The translations under genes and the position numbers were made by a program. Below, one piece after another: positions 27,641 to 36,536 of a stretch of 64,000 nucleotides of DNA. Source of the stretch: Rhizobium album (GTDB lineage Bacteria; Pseudomonadota; Alphaproteobacteria; Rhizobiales; Rhizobiaceae); contig NZ_QFBC01000013.1 in NCBI RefSeq assembly GCF_003122325.1, forward strand, positions 62,001-126,000. Direction: 5' to 3'. Under the pieces are notes generated by a model. That model was not told the origin of the DNA and did no database searches. It saw only the letters and a program-made list of their open reading frames with translations. The number at the start of each line of letters is the position of its first letter. Position 1 is the first letter of the stretch.

Positions 27641-27668
27641 ATCGTTATATTCAAAGGAATATTTTGAT
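27641..27668 (+). promoter_or_regulatory. ModE-type molybdate operator (Mo-box) before modA
   Basis: ATCGTTATATT (27641-27651), CAAAGG, AATATTTTGAT (27658-27668). This matches the ModE palindrome with a 6-nt spacer at all but two positions of the right half. It ends 17 bp before the modA ATG, so molybdate-bound ModE would block transcription or translation initiation of modABC. No modE gene is in the window. Confidence 0.8.
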
Positions 27669-27685
27669 CGGAGAGGGAGAATTTC

Positions 27686-28480
27686 ATGGGTATGCATCAC
27701 CGTCGCTGGGGCAAGGCCGCCGGCGCAGCCGCAACCGTTGCCTGGCTTTTGACCGCAACACTCGCCTTGCCGGTCCAGGCCGCTGAAAAGGTTACCGTCT
27801 TTGCTGCGGCCAGCATGAAGAACGCGCTCGACGCCGCCAATGCCGCCTGGCAGACGGAAACCGGCAACGAAACGACGGTGTCTTATGCGGCAAGCTCGGC
27901 GCTCGCCAAGCAGATCGAAGGCGGCGCACCGGCCGACATATTCATTTCCGCCGATCTGGCCTGGATGGATTACGTCGCCGAAAAGAAACTGATCAAGGAC
28001 GACACCCGCACCAACCTGCTCGGCAACCGCATCGTGCTGGTCGCCGCCAAGGACAAGGCCCAGCCGGTCGAGATCAAGGAGGGCTTCGATCTCGCCGGTC
28101 TCGTCGGCGACGGCAAGCTCGCCATGGGCGAGGTCAAGTCGGTGCCGGCCGGCAAGTACGGCAAGGCGGCGCTTGAAAAGCTCGGCGCCTGGTCGGCGGT
28201 CGAGAGCAAGGTGGCGGGTGCGGAAAGCGTGCGTGCCGCCCTGGCGCTGGTTTCTCGCGGCGAAGCCCCTTACGGCATCGTCTACCAGACGGACGCCGCC
28301 GCCGATCCGGGCGTCGCCATCGTCGGCACCTTCCCGGAAGACAGCCATCCGCCGATCATCTATCCGGTTGCCGTGCTGGCGGAAAGCAAGAGCGCTGCCG
28401 CTGCTGCCTATCTCGACTTCCTGAAATCGGACAAGGCTGCACCCTTCTTTACCGAACAGGGTTTCACTATCCTGAAATAA
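27686..28480 (+). CDS. modA: molybdate-binding periplasmic protein ModA
   Basis: A 264-aa protein with a signal peptide (cleavage near PVQAAEK). The mature start VTVFAAASMKNALDAANAAW is the oxyanion-binding signature of ModA. YAASSALAKQIEGGAPADIFISAD and the late PYGIVYQTDAAAD continue the family pattern. It captures molybdate for ModBC. ATG 27686 follows GGAGAGGGAG. A ModE box lies immediately upstream. Confidence 0.95.
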   Translation: MGMHHRRWGKAAGAAATVAWLLTATLALPVQAAEKVTVFAAASMKNALDAANAAWQTETGNETTVSYAASSALAKQIEGGAPADIFISADLAWMDYVAEKKLIKDDTRTNLLGNRIVLVAAKDKAQPVEIKEGFDLAGLVGDGKLAMGEVKSVPAGKYGKAALEKLGAWSAVESKVAGAESVRAALALVSRGEAPYGIVYQTDAAADPGVAIVGTFPEDSHPPIIYPVAVLAESKSAAAAAYLDFLKSDKAAPFFTEQGFTILK

Positions 28481-28499
28481 GCTTTCCGGGCTTGCCTCG

Positions 28500-29249
28500 A
28501 TGAAGGTGAGCCCGTCATCTGCCGGCGCCGGGGGAGACGATTTTCTGTTGGAGTGGTTTTCCCTCAGTGACGAGGAATGGACGGCCATCCGGATCAGCCT
28601 GTGGGTGGCTAGCGTGGCGATGGTCGCCAGCCTGCCCTTCGGCATCGCCGTCGCGGTGCTGCTGGCCCGCGGCCGATTCTGGGGAAAATCCATTCTCAAC
28701 GGCATCGTGCACCTGCCGCTGATCCTGCCGCCGGTTGTCACCGGCTTCCTGCTGCTGGTGCTGTTCGGCCGTCGAGGACCGATCGGCTCCTTCCTCGATG
28801 AACATTTCGGCATCGTCTTTTCCTTCCGCTGGACCGGTGCAGCGCTTGCCTGCGCCATCATGGGTTTTCCCCTGATGGTGCGCAGCATCCGCCTGTCGCT
28901 CGAAGCGGTCGACCGCAAGCTGGAGGAGGCGGCCGGCACGCTGGGCGCCAGCCCGCTCTGGGTTTTCCTCACCGTTACCCTGCCGTTGATGCTGCCCGGC
29001 ATCATCGCCGGCATGATCCTGTCATTTGCCAAGGCGATGGGGGAATTCGGCGCCACCATCACCTTCGTCTCCAACATTCCGGGCGAGACGCAGACACTTT
29101 CGGCGGCGATCTATACGTTCACGCAGGTGCCCGGCGGTGATCTCGGCGCCCTGCGGCTGACGGTGATCGCCATCGCCATTTCCATGCTGGCGCTGATGGC
29201 ATCCGAACTGATCGCCCATGCCATAGGCCGAAGGGTGGATATCGAATGA
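28500..29249 (+). CDS. modB: molybdate ABC transporter permease ModB
   Basis: A 249-aa inner-membrane protein with five to six transmembrane segments. The EAA loop is [16 protein letters not shown] and the C-terminal half contains [25 protein letters not shown], a ModB signature. A hydrophilic N-terminal tail of about 17 residues precedes the usual start. It lies 19 bp after modA and overlaps modC by 4 nt. Confidence 0.95.
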   Translation: MKVSPSSAGAGGDDFLLEWFSLSDEEWTAIRISLWVASVAMVASLPFGIAVAVLLARGRFWGKSILNGIVHLPLILPPVVTGFLLLVLFGRRGPIGSFLDEHFGIVFSFRWTGAALACAIMGFPLMVRSIRLSLEAVDRKLEEAAGTLGASPLWVFLTVTLPLMLPGIIAGMILSFAKAMGEFGATITFVSNIPGETQTLSAAIYTFTQVPGGDLGALRLTVIAIAISMLALMASELIAHAIGRRVDIE

Positions 29250-30322
29250 CGCTGCTCGTCGATGTCCGCCACCGCCTCGGATCGTTTGCCGTGGATGTCT
29301 CCTTCCGCTCGGAAAGCGGCGTAACCGCGCTCTTCGGCCGCTCCGGCTCAGGCAAAACCTCCGTCATGCGCATTATTGCCGGCCTGGACCGGCCGGACGA
29401 CGGCCGCATCGAGCTCGACGGCGATGTCCTCGTCGATACGAAAAAACGCATCCTCGTACCGAAACATCGCCGCCGCTTCGGTTATGTCTTTCAGGAAGCG
29501 CGCCTTTTCCCGCATCTCTCCGTGCGGCAGAACCTAAACTACGGACGATGGTTCGCACCCAAGGCCGAGCGCCGCGAAAATTTCGACCGCATCCTCGACC
29601 TGCTTGGCATCGAGCATCTGCTCGAACGGCGCCCGGCAAAACTGTCCGGTGGCGAAAAACAGCGCGTCGCCATCGGCCGGGCGCTTTTGTCTTCGCCACG
29701 CATGCTTCTGATGGACGAGCCGCTGGCGGCGCTCGATGACGCCCGCAAGGCGGAACTCCTGCCCTATCTCGAACGACTGCGCGACGACGCCGACATTCCG
29801 ATCATCTATGTCAGCCACTCCGTTGCCGAAGTCGCAAGGCTCGCAAGCCGCATCGTTTTGATGAACAACGGCCGGGTGGAAGCCGTGGGCGAGGCGGGAC
29901 AGATCCTCGGCCACCCCTCCATCGCCGTCGCGGTGGATCGCCGCGAGACCGGCGCATTGCTGGAGGGTCGGCTACACGCCTATGACAGCGACCAGCGCCT
30001 CGCCTCGATCATGCTGAAATCGGCGCAACTGGTGGTGCCGCTTGCCGAAGAACTGCCGACCGGACGCCCGGTTCGCCTGCACATCCCGGCCCGCGACGTC
30101 ATGCTCGCGACGGCAAGGCCCGAGCATATCAGCGCGCTGAACATCCTGCCCGGTACGGTCGTGACCCTGATGAGCGGAACGGACGGCATGTGTGACGTCG
30201 AGGTCGATTGCGGCGGCGATACGATACAGGCCCGCCTGACCGAGGTCTCGGTCCGCAGGCTCGACATTCTACCGGGCAAACATGTCTTCGCCGTCATCAA
30301 GACGGTTGCATTGCGGCTTTGA
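29246..30322 (+). CDS. modC: molybdate ABC transporter ATP-binding protein ModC
   Basis: A 358-aa protein. It has Walker [10 protein letters not shown], signature [16 protein letters not shown], Walker [14 protein letters not shown] and H-loop VSHSVAE. The C-terminus (from about residue 290) holds a MOP-like molybdate-binding domain ([15 protein letters not shown]). It completes the modABC operon. The ATG overlaps the modB stop. Confidence 0.95.
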   Translation: MTLLVDVRHRLGSFAVDVSFRSESGVTALFGRSGSGKTSVMRIIAGLDRPDDGRIELDGDVLVDTKKRILVPKHRRRFGYVFQEARLFPHLSVRQNLNYGRWFAPKAERRENFDRILDLLGIEHLLERRPAKLSGGEKQRVAIGRALLSSPRMLLMDEPLAALDDARKAELLPYLERLRDDADIPIIYVSHSVAEVARLASRIVLMNNGRVEAVGEAGQILGHPSIAVAVDRRETGALLEGRLHAYDSDQRLASIMLKSAQLVVPLAEELPTGRPVRLHIPARDVMLATARPEHISALNILPGTVVTLMSGTDGMCDVEVDCGGDTIQARLTEVSVRRLDILPGKHVFAVIKTVALRL

Positions 30323-30353
30323 TCCGCGCTGCAGGTGCCAGGCGTGCCGGAAA

Positions 30354-30515
30354 TCAGCCGGCAAAACGCTCCATCAGGAACGGCGCCTCGGTGTTGCCGA
30401 CAAGCCGGTCGGTCTTCTGTATGCCGGCGGGACCGGTCGGCTGCCATGCCACGGCGAGCAGGAAGCCGGTGGCCGCAATGAAAGCGAAGGCGAGAAGCGA
30501 AAGTTTCAGTCTCAT
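30354..30515 (-). CDS. 53-aa single-span membrane/secreted peptide
   Basis: A small protein whose N-terminus is one hydrophobic segment (LKLSLLAFAFIAATGFLLAVAW) followed by about 28 hydrophilic residues ending in FLMERFAG. It has no recognised family. The start is firm: AGGAGG lies about 7 nt before ATG 30515. An EcfG-type promoter sits about 25 nt upstream of the start codon. It converges with modC, whose stop is 31 bp away. Confidence 0.65.
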   Translation of the reverse strand: MRLKLSLLAFAFIAATGFLLAVAWQPTGPAGIQKTDRLVGNTEAPFLMERFAG

Positions 30516-30539
30516 GGCGATGCCTCCTTCTTCGCCATG

Positions 30540-30565
30540 AACAACGAACAACGCGCAAAAGTTCC
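30540..30565 (-). promoter_or_regulatory. EcfG/RpoE2-type promoter of the 53-aa peptide
   Basis: On the minus strand: GGAAC (30565-30561), 17 nt, TGTT (30543-30540). The transcript would start near 30533 and carry a leader of about 18 nt that still includes the AGGAGG ribosome site. Confidence 0.65.
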
Positions 30566-30608
30566 CTTCCGGCATCAAAACATGCTTTTTGCAGGAAACC
30601 GGCGGCTT

Positions 30609-31700
30609 TTAACGCGGAAGGGCCTCGCCGTTGCTCTTCAGGAAAAAATGCATCTTCTGCGCATCGAGTTGCACGTCGACGCTGTCATCAGGGCCGACGC
30701 GTGTGTTTGCCGGCATTTGTGCCGTGAAGGCTGCGCCGCCGGCCTTGCCGATCGCCAGCGTGTGTGGCCCCAGCGGTTCGATATCCGTGACCTTGAGCTT
30801 GATCGAAGGATCGGAGCCGCTGGCCGGCGCCGTATGTTCCGGCCGGATGCCTAAAATGACGGCCTGGCCGGCGTAAGGAGACAGCGCCGAAACCCGTTCC
30901 GCCGGGATCGGCACCGAAACGCCGTCCTGCCCACGGAAAACCGGACCGCCGTCGCCCTGATCGAGGCTGCCCTCGATGAAATTCATGCTTGGCGCACCGA
31001 TGAAGGCTGCGACGAACAGATTGCGCGGGGACTCGTAAAGCGTGATCGGATCGGCGGCCTGTTCAATGCGGCCCTGGTTCATCACCACGACGCGGTCGGC
31101 CATGGTCATGGCTTCCACCTGGTCGTGGGTGACGTAGACCACCGTCGTCTGCAGCCGGCGATGCAGCAGCTTGATTTCGGTGCGCATCTCGATACGCAGC
31201 TTGGCGTCGAGGTTGGAGAGCGGCTCGTCGAACAGGAAGACATCCGGCTGGCGGACGATGGCGCGGCCGATGGCGACACGCTGGCGCTGGCCGCCCGAAA
31301 GGGCGCTCGGCTTGCGGGCGAGATAGGCGCCGAGATTGAGGATGCGGGCCGCTTCCGTCACGGCCTTGTCGATCTCCGCCTTCGGCGTGCCGCGCACCTT
31401 CATGCCGTAGCCGATGTTTTCGGCCACCGTCATATGCGGATAAAGCGCGTAGTTCTGGAAGACCATCGAGCAGTTGCGCAGGCCGGGGCGCAGCGCCGTG
31501 ACATCGCGGTCGCCGATGCGGATCTCGCCCGAGGTCGCCTGTTCCAGCCCGGCGATCATGCGCAACGTCGTCGTCTTGCCGCAGCCGGACGGGCCGACGA
31601 GCACGACGAATTCCTTGTCGGCGATCGTCAGGTCGAGCGGCGGAATGACCGTGACGCTGCCGAATGATTTCGTGACCTGCTGCAAACGAACCTGGGACAT
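30609..31700 (-). CDS. CUT1 sugar ABC transporter ATP-binding protein (UgpC/MalK-like)
   Basis: A 363-aa protein. It has Walker [11 protein letters not shown]-loop [13 protein letters not shown], signature [15 protein letters not shown], Walker [14 protein letters not shown] and H-loop [11 protein letters not shown], followed by a MalK-type C-terminal TOBE domain. It powers the CUT1 importer encoded just upstream. I choose ATG 31700; the longer frame to 31838 would run over the intergenic hairpin. It lies 97 bp after the binding protein with a strong hairpin between. Confidence 0.92.
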   Translation of the reverse strand: MSQVRLQQVTKSFGSVTVIPPLDLTIADKEFVVLVGPSGCGKTTTLRMIAGLEQATSGEIRIGDRDVTALRPGLRNCSMVFQNYALYPHMTVAENIGYGMKVRGTPKAEIDKAVTEAARILNLGAYLARKPSALSGGQRQRVAIGRAIVRQPDVFLFDEPLSNLDAKLRIEMRTEIKLLHRRLQTTVVYVTHDQVEAMTMADRVVVMNQGRIEQAADPITLYESPRNLFVAAFIGAPSMNFIEGSLDQGDGGPVFRGQDGVSVPIPAERVSALSPYAGQAVILGIRPEHTAPASGSDPSIKLKVTDIEPLGPHTLAIGKAGGAAFTAQMPANTRVGPDDSVDVQLDAQKMHFFLKSNGEALPR

Positions 31701-31747
31701 CGGAGCCCTTCTTTCACGCCTCTGCGGCGGGTAGTATTTTAGAGACC

Positions 31748-31777
31748 GGTCCGGCTGCCCTGACAAGCAGCCGGACC
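31748..31777. other. 11-bp hairpin between binding-protein and ATPase genes
   Basis: GGTCCGGCTGC (31748-31758), 8-nt loop, GCAGCCGGACC (31767-31777) form a perfect 11-bp stem. No T-run follows in the direction of transcription (minus), so it probably protects the 3' end of the binding-protein message or lowers downstream expression rather than stopping all transcription. Confidence 0.65.
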
Positions 31778-31797
31778 TTTTATCGAGAAGCCGAAGC

Positions 31798-33255
31798 TTA
31801 CTTGGCCGGCAGACCCATCGATGCGCGGTAGGCGGCAAGCTGCTTGTCGCGGCCGAATTCGTCGGTCAGCTTGTTCCACTGCTCGGCAACGCTATCGAGC
31901 GCCTGCTGCGGGGTGACTTCGCCGGCAAGAGCCTTGGAAAGCTCGATTTCGAGGATTTCCGTGTAGGAGAAGTAGCCCGGCAGGCGCATGTCGAGCGCCG
32001 TGTTGTCGGCGGTGACGGCAGCCTTCTGTGCGCCGAGATATTCCTTGGCTTCACGCTCCGAGAAGATCTTCGACCACAGTTCCATGTTGGTGGTGTGCGA
32101 GATGCGATAAGGGTTGACGCCCGTGCCGCCGGTGATCGCCGCCTGGCCGGAAACGGCCGGGCTGGTCAGGTACTGGATGTAGTTCCAGGCTGCTTCCTGG
32201 TTCTTGGAGGACGCTGGTACGGCTGCCTGCCAACCACCGAACGCCATGAACGACGTCTGGATCACATGGTCGAACTTGTCCCACTTCTTGGTCTTGTAGT
32301 TCCAGATCTCGTCCGAACCCGGCAGCGACGCCGAGCCGACGTTGCCGGCAACCTTCGACTGCTTCGGATCGGCGCCGATGACGCCGGTGTCGCCCCAGCC
32401 GATCGATTCCGCCACCTGGCCGCCGGCGAATGCGGCGTTGACTTCACCGAAGGAGAAGTTCAGTGCATTCGGCGGTGCAAGCTTGGAGGCACGGACGTAT
32501 TCTTCCAGGCCGCGAACCCAGCCCGGATTGTTGACCTGCGCATCCATGGTGTCCGGATCGAAGAACATCGCGCCCGGATTGTCGGGATGGCTGGTATAGC
32601 CGGCGACATGGCTGAACAGGAACCAGAACTGCTGGCCGCCGCGACGGAAGGCTTCCGCCGTGCCCCAGAGGTTCTTGTCCGGCTGCTGGAAGAACTCGGC
32701 GATGTCGAGATACTGCTTCCAGGTCTTGGCCGGCGCCAGGTCGTAGCCGTACTTGTCCTTGAAGGCCTTCTGGTTGTCGGCATTCTCGAACAGGTCGATG
32801 CGATAGGAATAGGTGTGGGCGTCGCCGTCCATGGTCTGCGACAGGACCTTGCCGTTCCAGACCATCAGCGATTCACGGTAGACCGGGGCGATGTCTTCCC
32901 AGTCGGCGCCTTCCTGCATCGACTTCGGCATTTCCGACAGGAAGTCGGTGAAGTCAGGCGCCCAGGCCGGTGCGAAGGCGACGACGTCGAAGGTATCTTC
33001 GCCCGAGGTCAGCGAGGTGACGATCTTCGGATAGAGTTCCGACCACGGAAACTCGACGACGTTGACCTTGCCGCAAGTCTTTTCTTCCCAGCCCTTGGCG
33101 GCAAGCTGCAGCGCCGAAGCGATGTAGGGGCCGGTCTGCGTCGTCGCGGTGATCGTGACGCCGGTATAATCCGGATCGCACGCCGCCATGGCGGTGCTTG
33201 CACCGCTGAACGCCAGCAGCGTCGCGGCGGTGGAACCCAGTAGCAGTCTTCTCAT
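31798..33255 (-). CDS. CUT1 sugar ABC transporter binding protein
   Basis: A 485-aa periplasmic solute-binding protein with a signal peptide ([20 protein letters not shown], cleavage near AMAA). It is of the family-1 extracellular (MalE-like) type, with [18 protein letters not shown] and aromatic residues for sugar stacking. At 485 aa it is longer than usual for this type (about 420). The ligand is not identifiable by eye; the downstream-strand neighbours (kinase, DeoC) suggest deoxyribose or a nucleoside-derived pentose (inference). Confidence 0.9.
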   Translation of the reverse strand: MRRLLLGSTAATLLAFSGASTAMAACDPDYTGVTITATTQTGPYIASALQLAAKGWEEKTCGKVNVVEFPWSELYPKIVTSLTSGEDTFDVVAFAPAWAPDFTDFLSEMPKSMQEGADWEDIAPVYRESLMVWNGKVLSQTMDGDAHTYSYRIDLFENADNQKAFKDKYGYDLAPAKTWKQYLDIAEFFQQPDKNLWGTAEAFRRGGQQFWFLFSHVAGYTSHPDNPGAMFFDPDTMDAQVNNPGWVRGLEEYVRASKLAPPNALNFSFGEVNAAFAGGQVAESIGWGDTGVIGADPKQSKVAGNVGSASLPGSDEIWNYKTKKWDKFDHVIQTSFMAFGGWQAAVPASSKNQEAAWNYIQYLTSPAVSGQAAITGGTGVNPYRISHTTNMELWSKIFSEREAKEYLGAQKAAVTADNTALDMRLPGYFSYTEILEIELSKALAGEVTPQQALDSVAEQWNKLTDEFGRDKQLAAYRASMGLPAK

Positions 33256-33304
33256 ATTGTCCTCCCAAGACTTTAGACGAGCGGTAAACTCACGGAATAA
33301 ACGG

Positions 33305-34333
33305 TCACTTGATTGCTCCCAGAAGCAGGCCGGACCGCATCAGCCTGCTCAATAGACCCGCCATGACCACCATCGGGATGATGGCGACCAGGGCGGCTGC
33401 CGATATCGACCACCATTCGTCGCCGCGCTGGCTGTTCTGGCCGGCGACGAGAATGGGAAGCGTCTGCCATTTCGAATTCGTCAGGAAGAGCGCGAACAGG
33501 AATTCGTTCCAGACGAAGGCAAGCGTAATCATGAAGGTGGCGATCAGGCCCGGCTTCGACATCGGCAGCACGATGCCGAAGAAGATCCGCCAGGTCGGCA
33601 CGTTGTCGACCATCGCCGCTTCCTCGACCTCAATCGGCAGCGCGGCGAAGAAGTCGCGCATCAGCCAGATGACGATCGGCAGCGAGAAGGCAATGTAGGC
33701 AAAGGTCAGGCCCCAGTAGGTATCGACCAGCTTGAAGCCGAGCTTGCCCATTTCCGTGTACATCAGATAAAGCGCGAAGGCGGCGACGATCGGCGGAAAC
33801 ATGCGCTGGCTGACGAACCAGAAGACGATATCGTCATTGCCAAGTACAGGCCCCGGCAGCTTGAACCGGCTGGAAATAATCGACAATGCCAGGGCGGCGA
33901 TGAAGGCATAGATCAGTGACGTCGCCTGGCCGACGCCGAGATAGTGACGGCACAGCAGATAACCGCCGAAAGCGATGACCACAAAGATGACCGCGGAGAG
34001 CAGCCGGACTTCGAAGGTGAAGCGCACCAGCGCATAGGCCGCCATGGACCCGATCGCCGTGGCGAGGAACGCCGCCGACAGGCCGATGATGGTCGAGGCG
34101 ATGAAGGTGCTGAAGAACTGGCCGCGCTGGCCGGACAACAGCTCGCTCCAGGCCGTCAGCGTCGGTTCGAAATCGACGAAGGGAATGTAAGTCGGCCCAC
34201 CGACGACGCCGAGCGGCGACTTGAACGAGGTGATCACCACCCAATAGAGCGGGAAAAGCGTGAAGGCGAGCCAGAAAAGGCAGGCGGCCAGCGCCCAGAA
34301 CCGGGCATTACCCTCAAGGGTGCGCACGCTCAT
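33305..34333 (-). CDS. CUT1 sugar ABC transporter permease (MalG-type, with internal insertion)
   Basis: A 342-aa inner-membrane protein. The MalG-type EAA loop reads LPIEVEEAAMVDNVPTWRIF near residue 235. Members are usually 270-300 aa. Here about 60 extra residues (roughly 108-165) with two hydrophobic stretches (LLSAVIFVVIAFGGYLL and SLIYAFIAALALSII) lie between the usual second and third membrane segments. The frame is intact, with no sign of a frameshift. The start overlaps the preceding permease stop by 4 nt. Confidence 0.88.
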   Translation of the reverse strand: MSVRTLEGNARFWALAACLFWLAFTLFPLYWVVITSFKSPLGVVGGPTYIPFVDFEPTLTAWSELLSGQRGQFFSTFIASTIIGLSAAFLATAIGSMAAYALVRFTFEVRLLSAVIFVVIAFGGYLLCRHYLGVGQATSLIYAFIAALALSIISSRFKLPGPVLGNDDIVFWFVSQRMFPPIVAAFALYLMYTEMGKLGFKLVDTYWGLTFAYIAFSLPIVIWLMRDFFAALPIEVEEAAMVDNVPTWRIFFGIVLPMSKPGLIATFMITLAFVWNEFLFALFLTNSKWQTLPILVAGQNSQRGDEWWSISAAALVAIIPMVVMAGLLSRLMRSGLLLGAIK

Positions 34334-35205
34334 TTGTGCTTCTCCAGGTAAGGCTTGAGAATGGCGAGATAAACCAGCCCGATGACGGTGATGACGATCA
34401 GGAACAGGAAGGAGAGCGCCGACGTGTAACCCAGGTTGAACTTCTTGAAGCCTTCCTGATAGGCAAACAGCGTCAGCGTTTCAGTCGAGATTCCCGGGCC
34501 GCCGCCGGTCATGACGAAGACCGTGTCGATGATCTTGTAGCTCTCGATCAGCCGGATGAAGACGACGGCGACCGAGATCGGCAGCATCATCGGGAAGGTG
34601 ATGCCCCAGAATTGCTGCCACGGGCTGGCATTTTCCAGCGACGCCGCCTCGTAGACGTCATCGGGCAGCGTCTGCAGGCCGGCGAGCATCATCAGGATGA
34701 CGAAGGGCGTCCACTGCCAGACTTCGACGACGATGATCGCACCGAGCGCCCAGGAGGTTTGCGTCAGGAACGGCAGGTTGGGGAAGCCGAAGAAGGTCAT
34801 CAGCTCGTTCAGCGGCCCCATGGTCGGGTTGAGCACCTGGCGGGCGACGAGCGCCACGGCCACCGGCGCCACCAGCATCGGTAGCAGGAAGGTGACGCGG
34901 AACAGGCCTTCGCCGGGCACGCGCCGGTTCAGCGCCAGGGCGACCGAAAAGCCGACGACATATTGCAGGGCAACGGAGATGAAGGCGATGATGCTCGTCG
35001 TTTTCGCGACGTTCCAGAAACGCGGGTTCTGCAGCAGTTCGGCATAGTTGCCGAAACCGACAAAGCGCGCCGGCATCGGCGGCACCAGGCGCAGGCTCAT
35101 GAAGCTGGTGGTCAGCGAATAAATCAGCGGGAAGATCGAGATGATCAGCACGATCAGCAGCGCCGGCCAGATGAAGACATGCTTGATCGGATCATTGCGG
35201 GTCAT
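34330..35205 (-). CDS. CUT1 sugar ABC transporter permease (MalF-type)
   Basis: A 291-aa protein with six transmembrane segments. The EAA loop is LPDDVYEAASLENASPWQQFW near residue 190. It pairs with the MalG-type permease. The ATG at 35205 overlaps the stop of a 45-codon ORF (ATGA), and the next gene overlaps likewise, so translation is chained through the operon. Confidence 0.92.
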   Translation of the reverse strand: MTRNDPIKHVFIWPALLIVLIISIFPLIYSLTTSFMSLRLVPPMPARFVGFGNYAELLQNPRFWNVAKTTSIIAFISVALQYVVGFSVALALNRRVPGEGLFRVTFLLPMLVAPVAVALVARQVLNPTMGPLNELMTFFGFPNLPFLTQTSWALGAIIVVEVWQWTPFVILMMLAGLQTLPDDVYEAASLENASPWQQFWGITFPMMLPISVAVVFIRLIESYKIIDTVFVMTGGGPGISTETLTLFAYQEGFKKFNLGYTSALSFLFLIVITVIGLVYLAILKPYLEKHK

Positions 35206-35339
35206 GACTTCACCCCATCAACGATCGCGCGTGCGCCGGAAATGCCATCGGCAACAGCCGCCAGCCGGCCATTCGGCATAAGCGCCGGCGCCTGACAGGC
35301 GCGCGCGAAAACCTCTCTGAAAAGAGATGCGGTGCTCAT
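35202..35339 (-). CDS. 45-aa small ORF at the head of the sugar ABC operon
   Basis: ATG 35339 is preceded by GGAGGG about 6 nt upstream, the best ribosome site of this operon, and the frame ends in TGA overlapping the permease ATG. The peptide (begins MSTASLFREVFARA, ends VDGVKS) has no hydrophobic segment or known motif. The permease itself lacks an independent ribosome site of comparable quality, so the ORF may serve mainly to deliver ribosomes, or it may be a real small protein. Confidence 0.55.
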   Translation of the reverse strand: MSTASLFREVFARACQAPALMPNGRLAAVADGISGARAIVDGVKS

Positions 35340-35399
35340 GAAAAACCCTCCGACGTCCCGAGCTCCCACGCAGGACACTATCGTTATCCCAAACGACAA

Positions 35400-35433
35400 T
35401 ATGTAGAATAATTACATAAAAATTATCAGTCAA
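35400..35433 (-). promoter_or_regulatory. sigma70-type promoter with operator 1 over the -10
   Basis: On the minus strand, -35 TTGACT (35433-35428), 17 nt, -10 TATTCT (35410-35405). The operator TATGTA-N7-TACATA (35400-35418) covers the -10. The predicted start is near 35398, about 59 nt before the 45-codon ORF. The region is strongly AT-rich compared with its surroundings. Confidence 0.7.
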
Positions 35434-35515
35434 CTCATTTTACGAGAAAAATGACAATAATATTAGGCATTTATTTCATCGCCATGGCAATAAGACTTCT
35501 TTTTGATCTCTGGTT

Positions 35516-35532
35516 ATGTAGCAAAATTACAT
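35516..35532. promoter_or_regulatory. operator 2, ATGTA-N7-TACAT
   Basis: ATGTA (35516-35520), 7 nt, TACAT (35528-35532) has the same half-sites and spacing as operator 1 and is centred 115 bp upstream of it, about eleven helical turns. Two spaced copies suggest cooperative or looping repression. The regulator is not identified. Confidence 0.6.
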
Positions 35533-35605
35533 GCTGGTAAGCTGGAATCCGGACAGGATCCAGTCTTGTCGGGAGCAAGCCGACGACCGCCACGCCGATA
35601 GGCCG

Positions 35606-36526
35606 TCAGCCCAGCAGCGCCTCGATCTCGTCCAGCTTCGGCATCGCCGGCGCCGTGCCTCGCCGCGTCACGGCGATACCGGCCGTGGCGCAGCCGAAAC
35701 GCACGGCCTCGACAGGATCGGTCCCGCGCGACAGGGCCGCCGAAAATCCGCCGACGAAGGCATCGCCCGCACCGGTCGTGTCGATCACCGTTCCGGCCGC
35801 AATCGCCGGAACATGCACGGAGGTCTCCGCCGAATGGTAGAGCACGCCGCGACCGCCAAGCGTGATCAGCGCCACCTTGACGCCCCGTGCCAGGAAAGCA
35901 TCACCGGCCTTGCGGGCGTCGTCAATGCTGTCGAGCGCAAAGCCGACAAGGGCCGCCGCCTCCGTCTCGTTCGGCACGATATAATCGCAGAGCGGATAGA
36001 TCGAGTCCGGAAACGGTTCTGCCGGCGCCGGATTGAACACCGTCGTCACCCCGGCGGCGCGGGCGATTTCCAACGCCCGTTGCGCCGCTGCCGCCGGCTG
36101 CTCCAGCTGGGTGACGAAGACCGCCGATTGCTCGATGGTGTCGCGCGCCGCCTCGACATCGTCGATGCCGATGGTGCCGGCGGCACCCGGATAGACGATG
36201 ATGGCATTGTCGCCGTTGGTATCGTTGACGAAGATGAAGGCGGCCCCCGTCGGCATGTCGTCCATCTGCACGAGCTTCGGCGTCACGCCGGCCTCGGCAT
36301 AGGTCTTCAGCCCCATGTCGCCAAAGGTGTCGCGGCCGATCTTGGAGATGAACGACACCTTGCCGCCGGCACGCGCCGCGGCGACGGCCTGGTTCGATCC
36401 CTTGCCGCCCGGGCCGACGGAAAAGCCGCTGCCGGTGATCGTCTCGCCGATTGCCGGCAGGCGCTTCGCCAGATAGGCCGTATCGGCCACGAAAATACCG
36501 AGAATGGAAACCCCCGCCTTCATCAT
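35606..36526 (-). CDS. ribokinase-family sugar kinase (candidate 2-deoxyribokinase)
   Basis: A 306-aa PfkB-fold kinase with GPGGKGSNQAVAAA near residue 38 and the ATP/anion-hole motif DTTGAGDAF (catalytic Asp) near 253. In E. coli RbsK the N-terminal motif is GSINAD, whose Asn14 and Asp16 are near the ribose hydroxyls; here it reads GIFVAD, so the Asn is Val13 while the Asp is kept. As I recall, Salmonella deoxyribokinase also replaces this Asn (with Met). With DeoC in the same gene set, phosphorylation of 2-deoxyribose at C5 is likely. It lies 10 bp after the mutarotase gene. Confidence 0.88.
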   Translation of the reverse strand: MMKAGVSILGIFVADTAYLAKRLPAIGETITGSGFSVGPGGKGSNQAVAAARAGGKVSFISKIGRDTFGDMGLKTYAEAGVTPKLVQMDDMPTGAAFIFVNDTNGDNAIIVYPGAAGTIGIDDVEAARDTIEQSAVFVTQLEQPAAAAQRALEIARAAGVTTVFNPAPAEPFPDSIYPLCDYIVPNETEAAALVGFALDSIDDARKAGDAFLARGVKVALITLGGRGVLYHSAETSVHVPAIAAGTVIDTTGAGDAFVGGFSAALSRGTDPVEAVRFGCATAGIAVTRRGTAPAMPKLDEIEALLG

Positions 36527-36536
36527 TCTCTCCCGG

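Noticed and set aside
31701-31838. N-terminal extension of the UgpC-like ATPase
   Set aside because: It crosses the 11-bp hairpin and gives an atypical N-terminus; ATG 31700 starts exactly at the family MSQVRLQQV.
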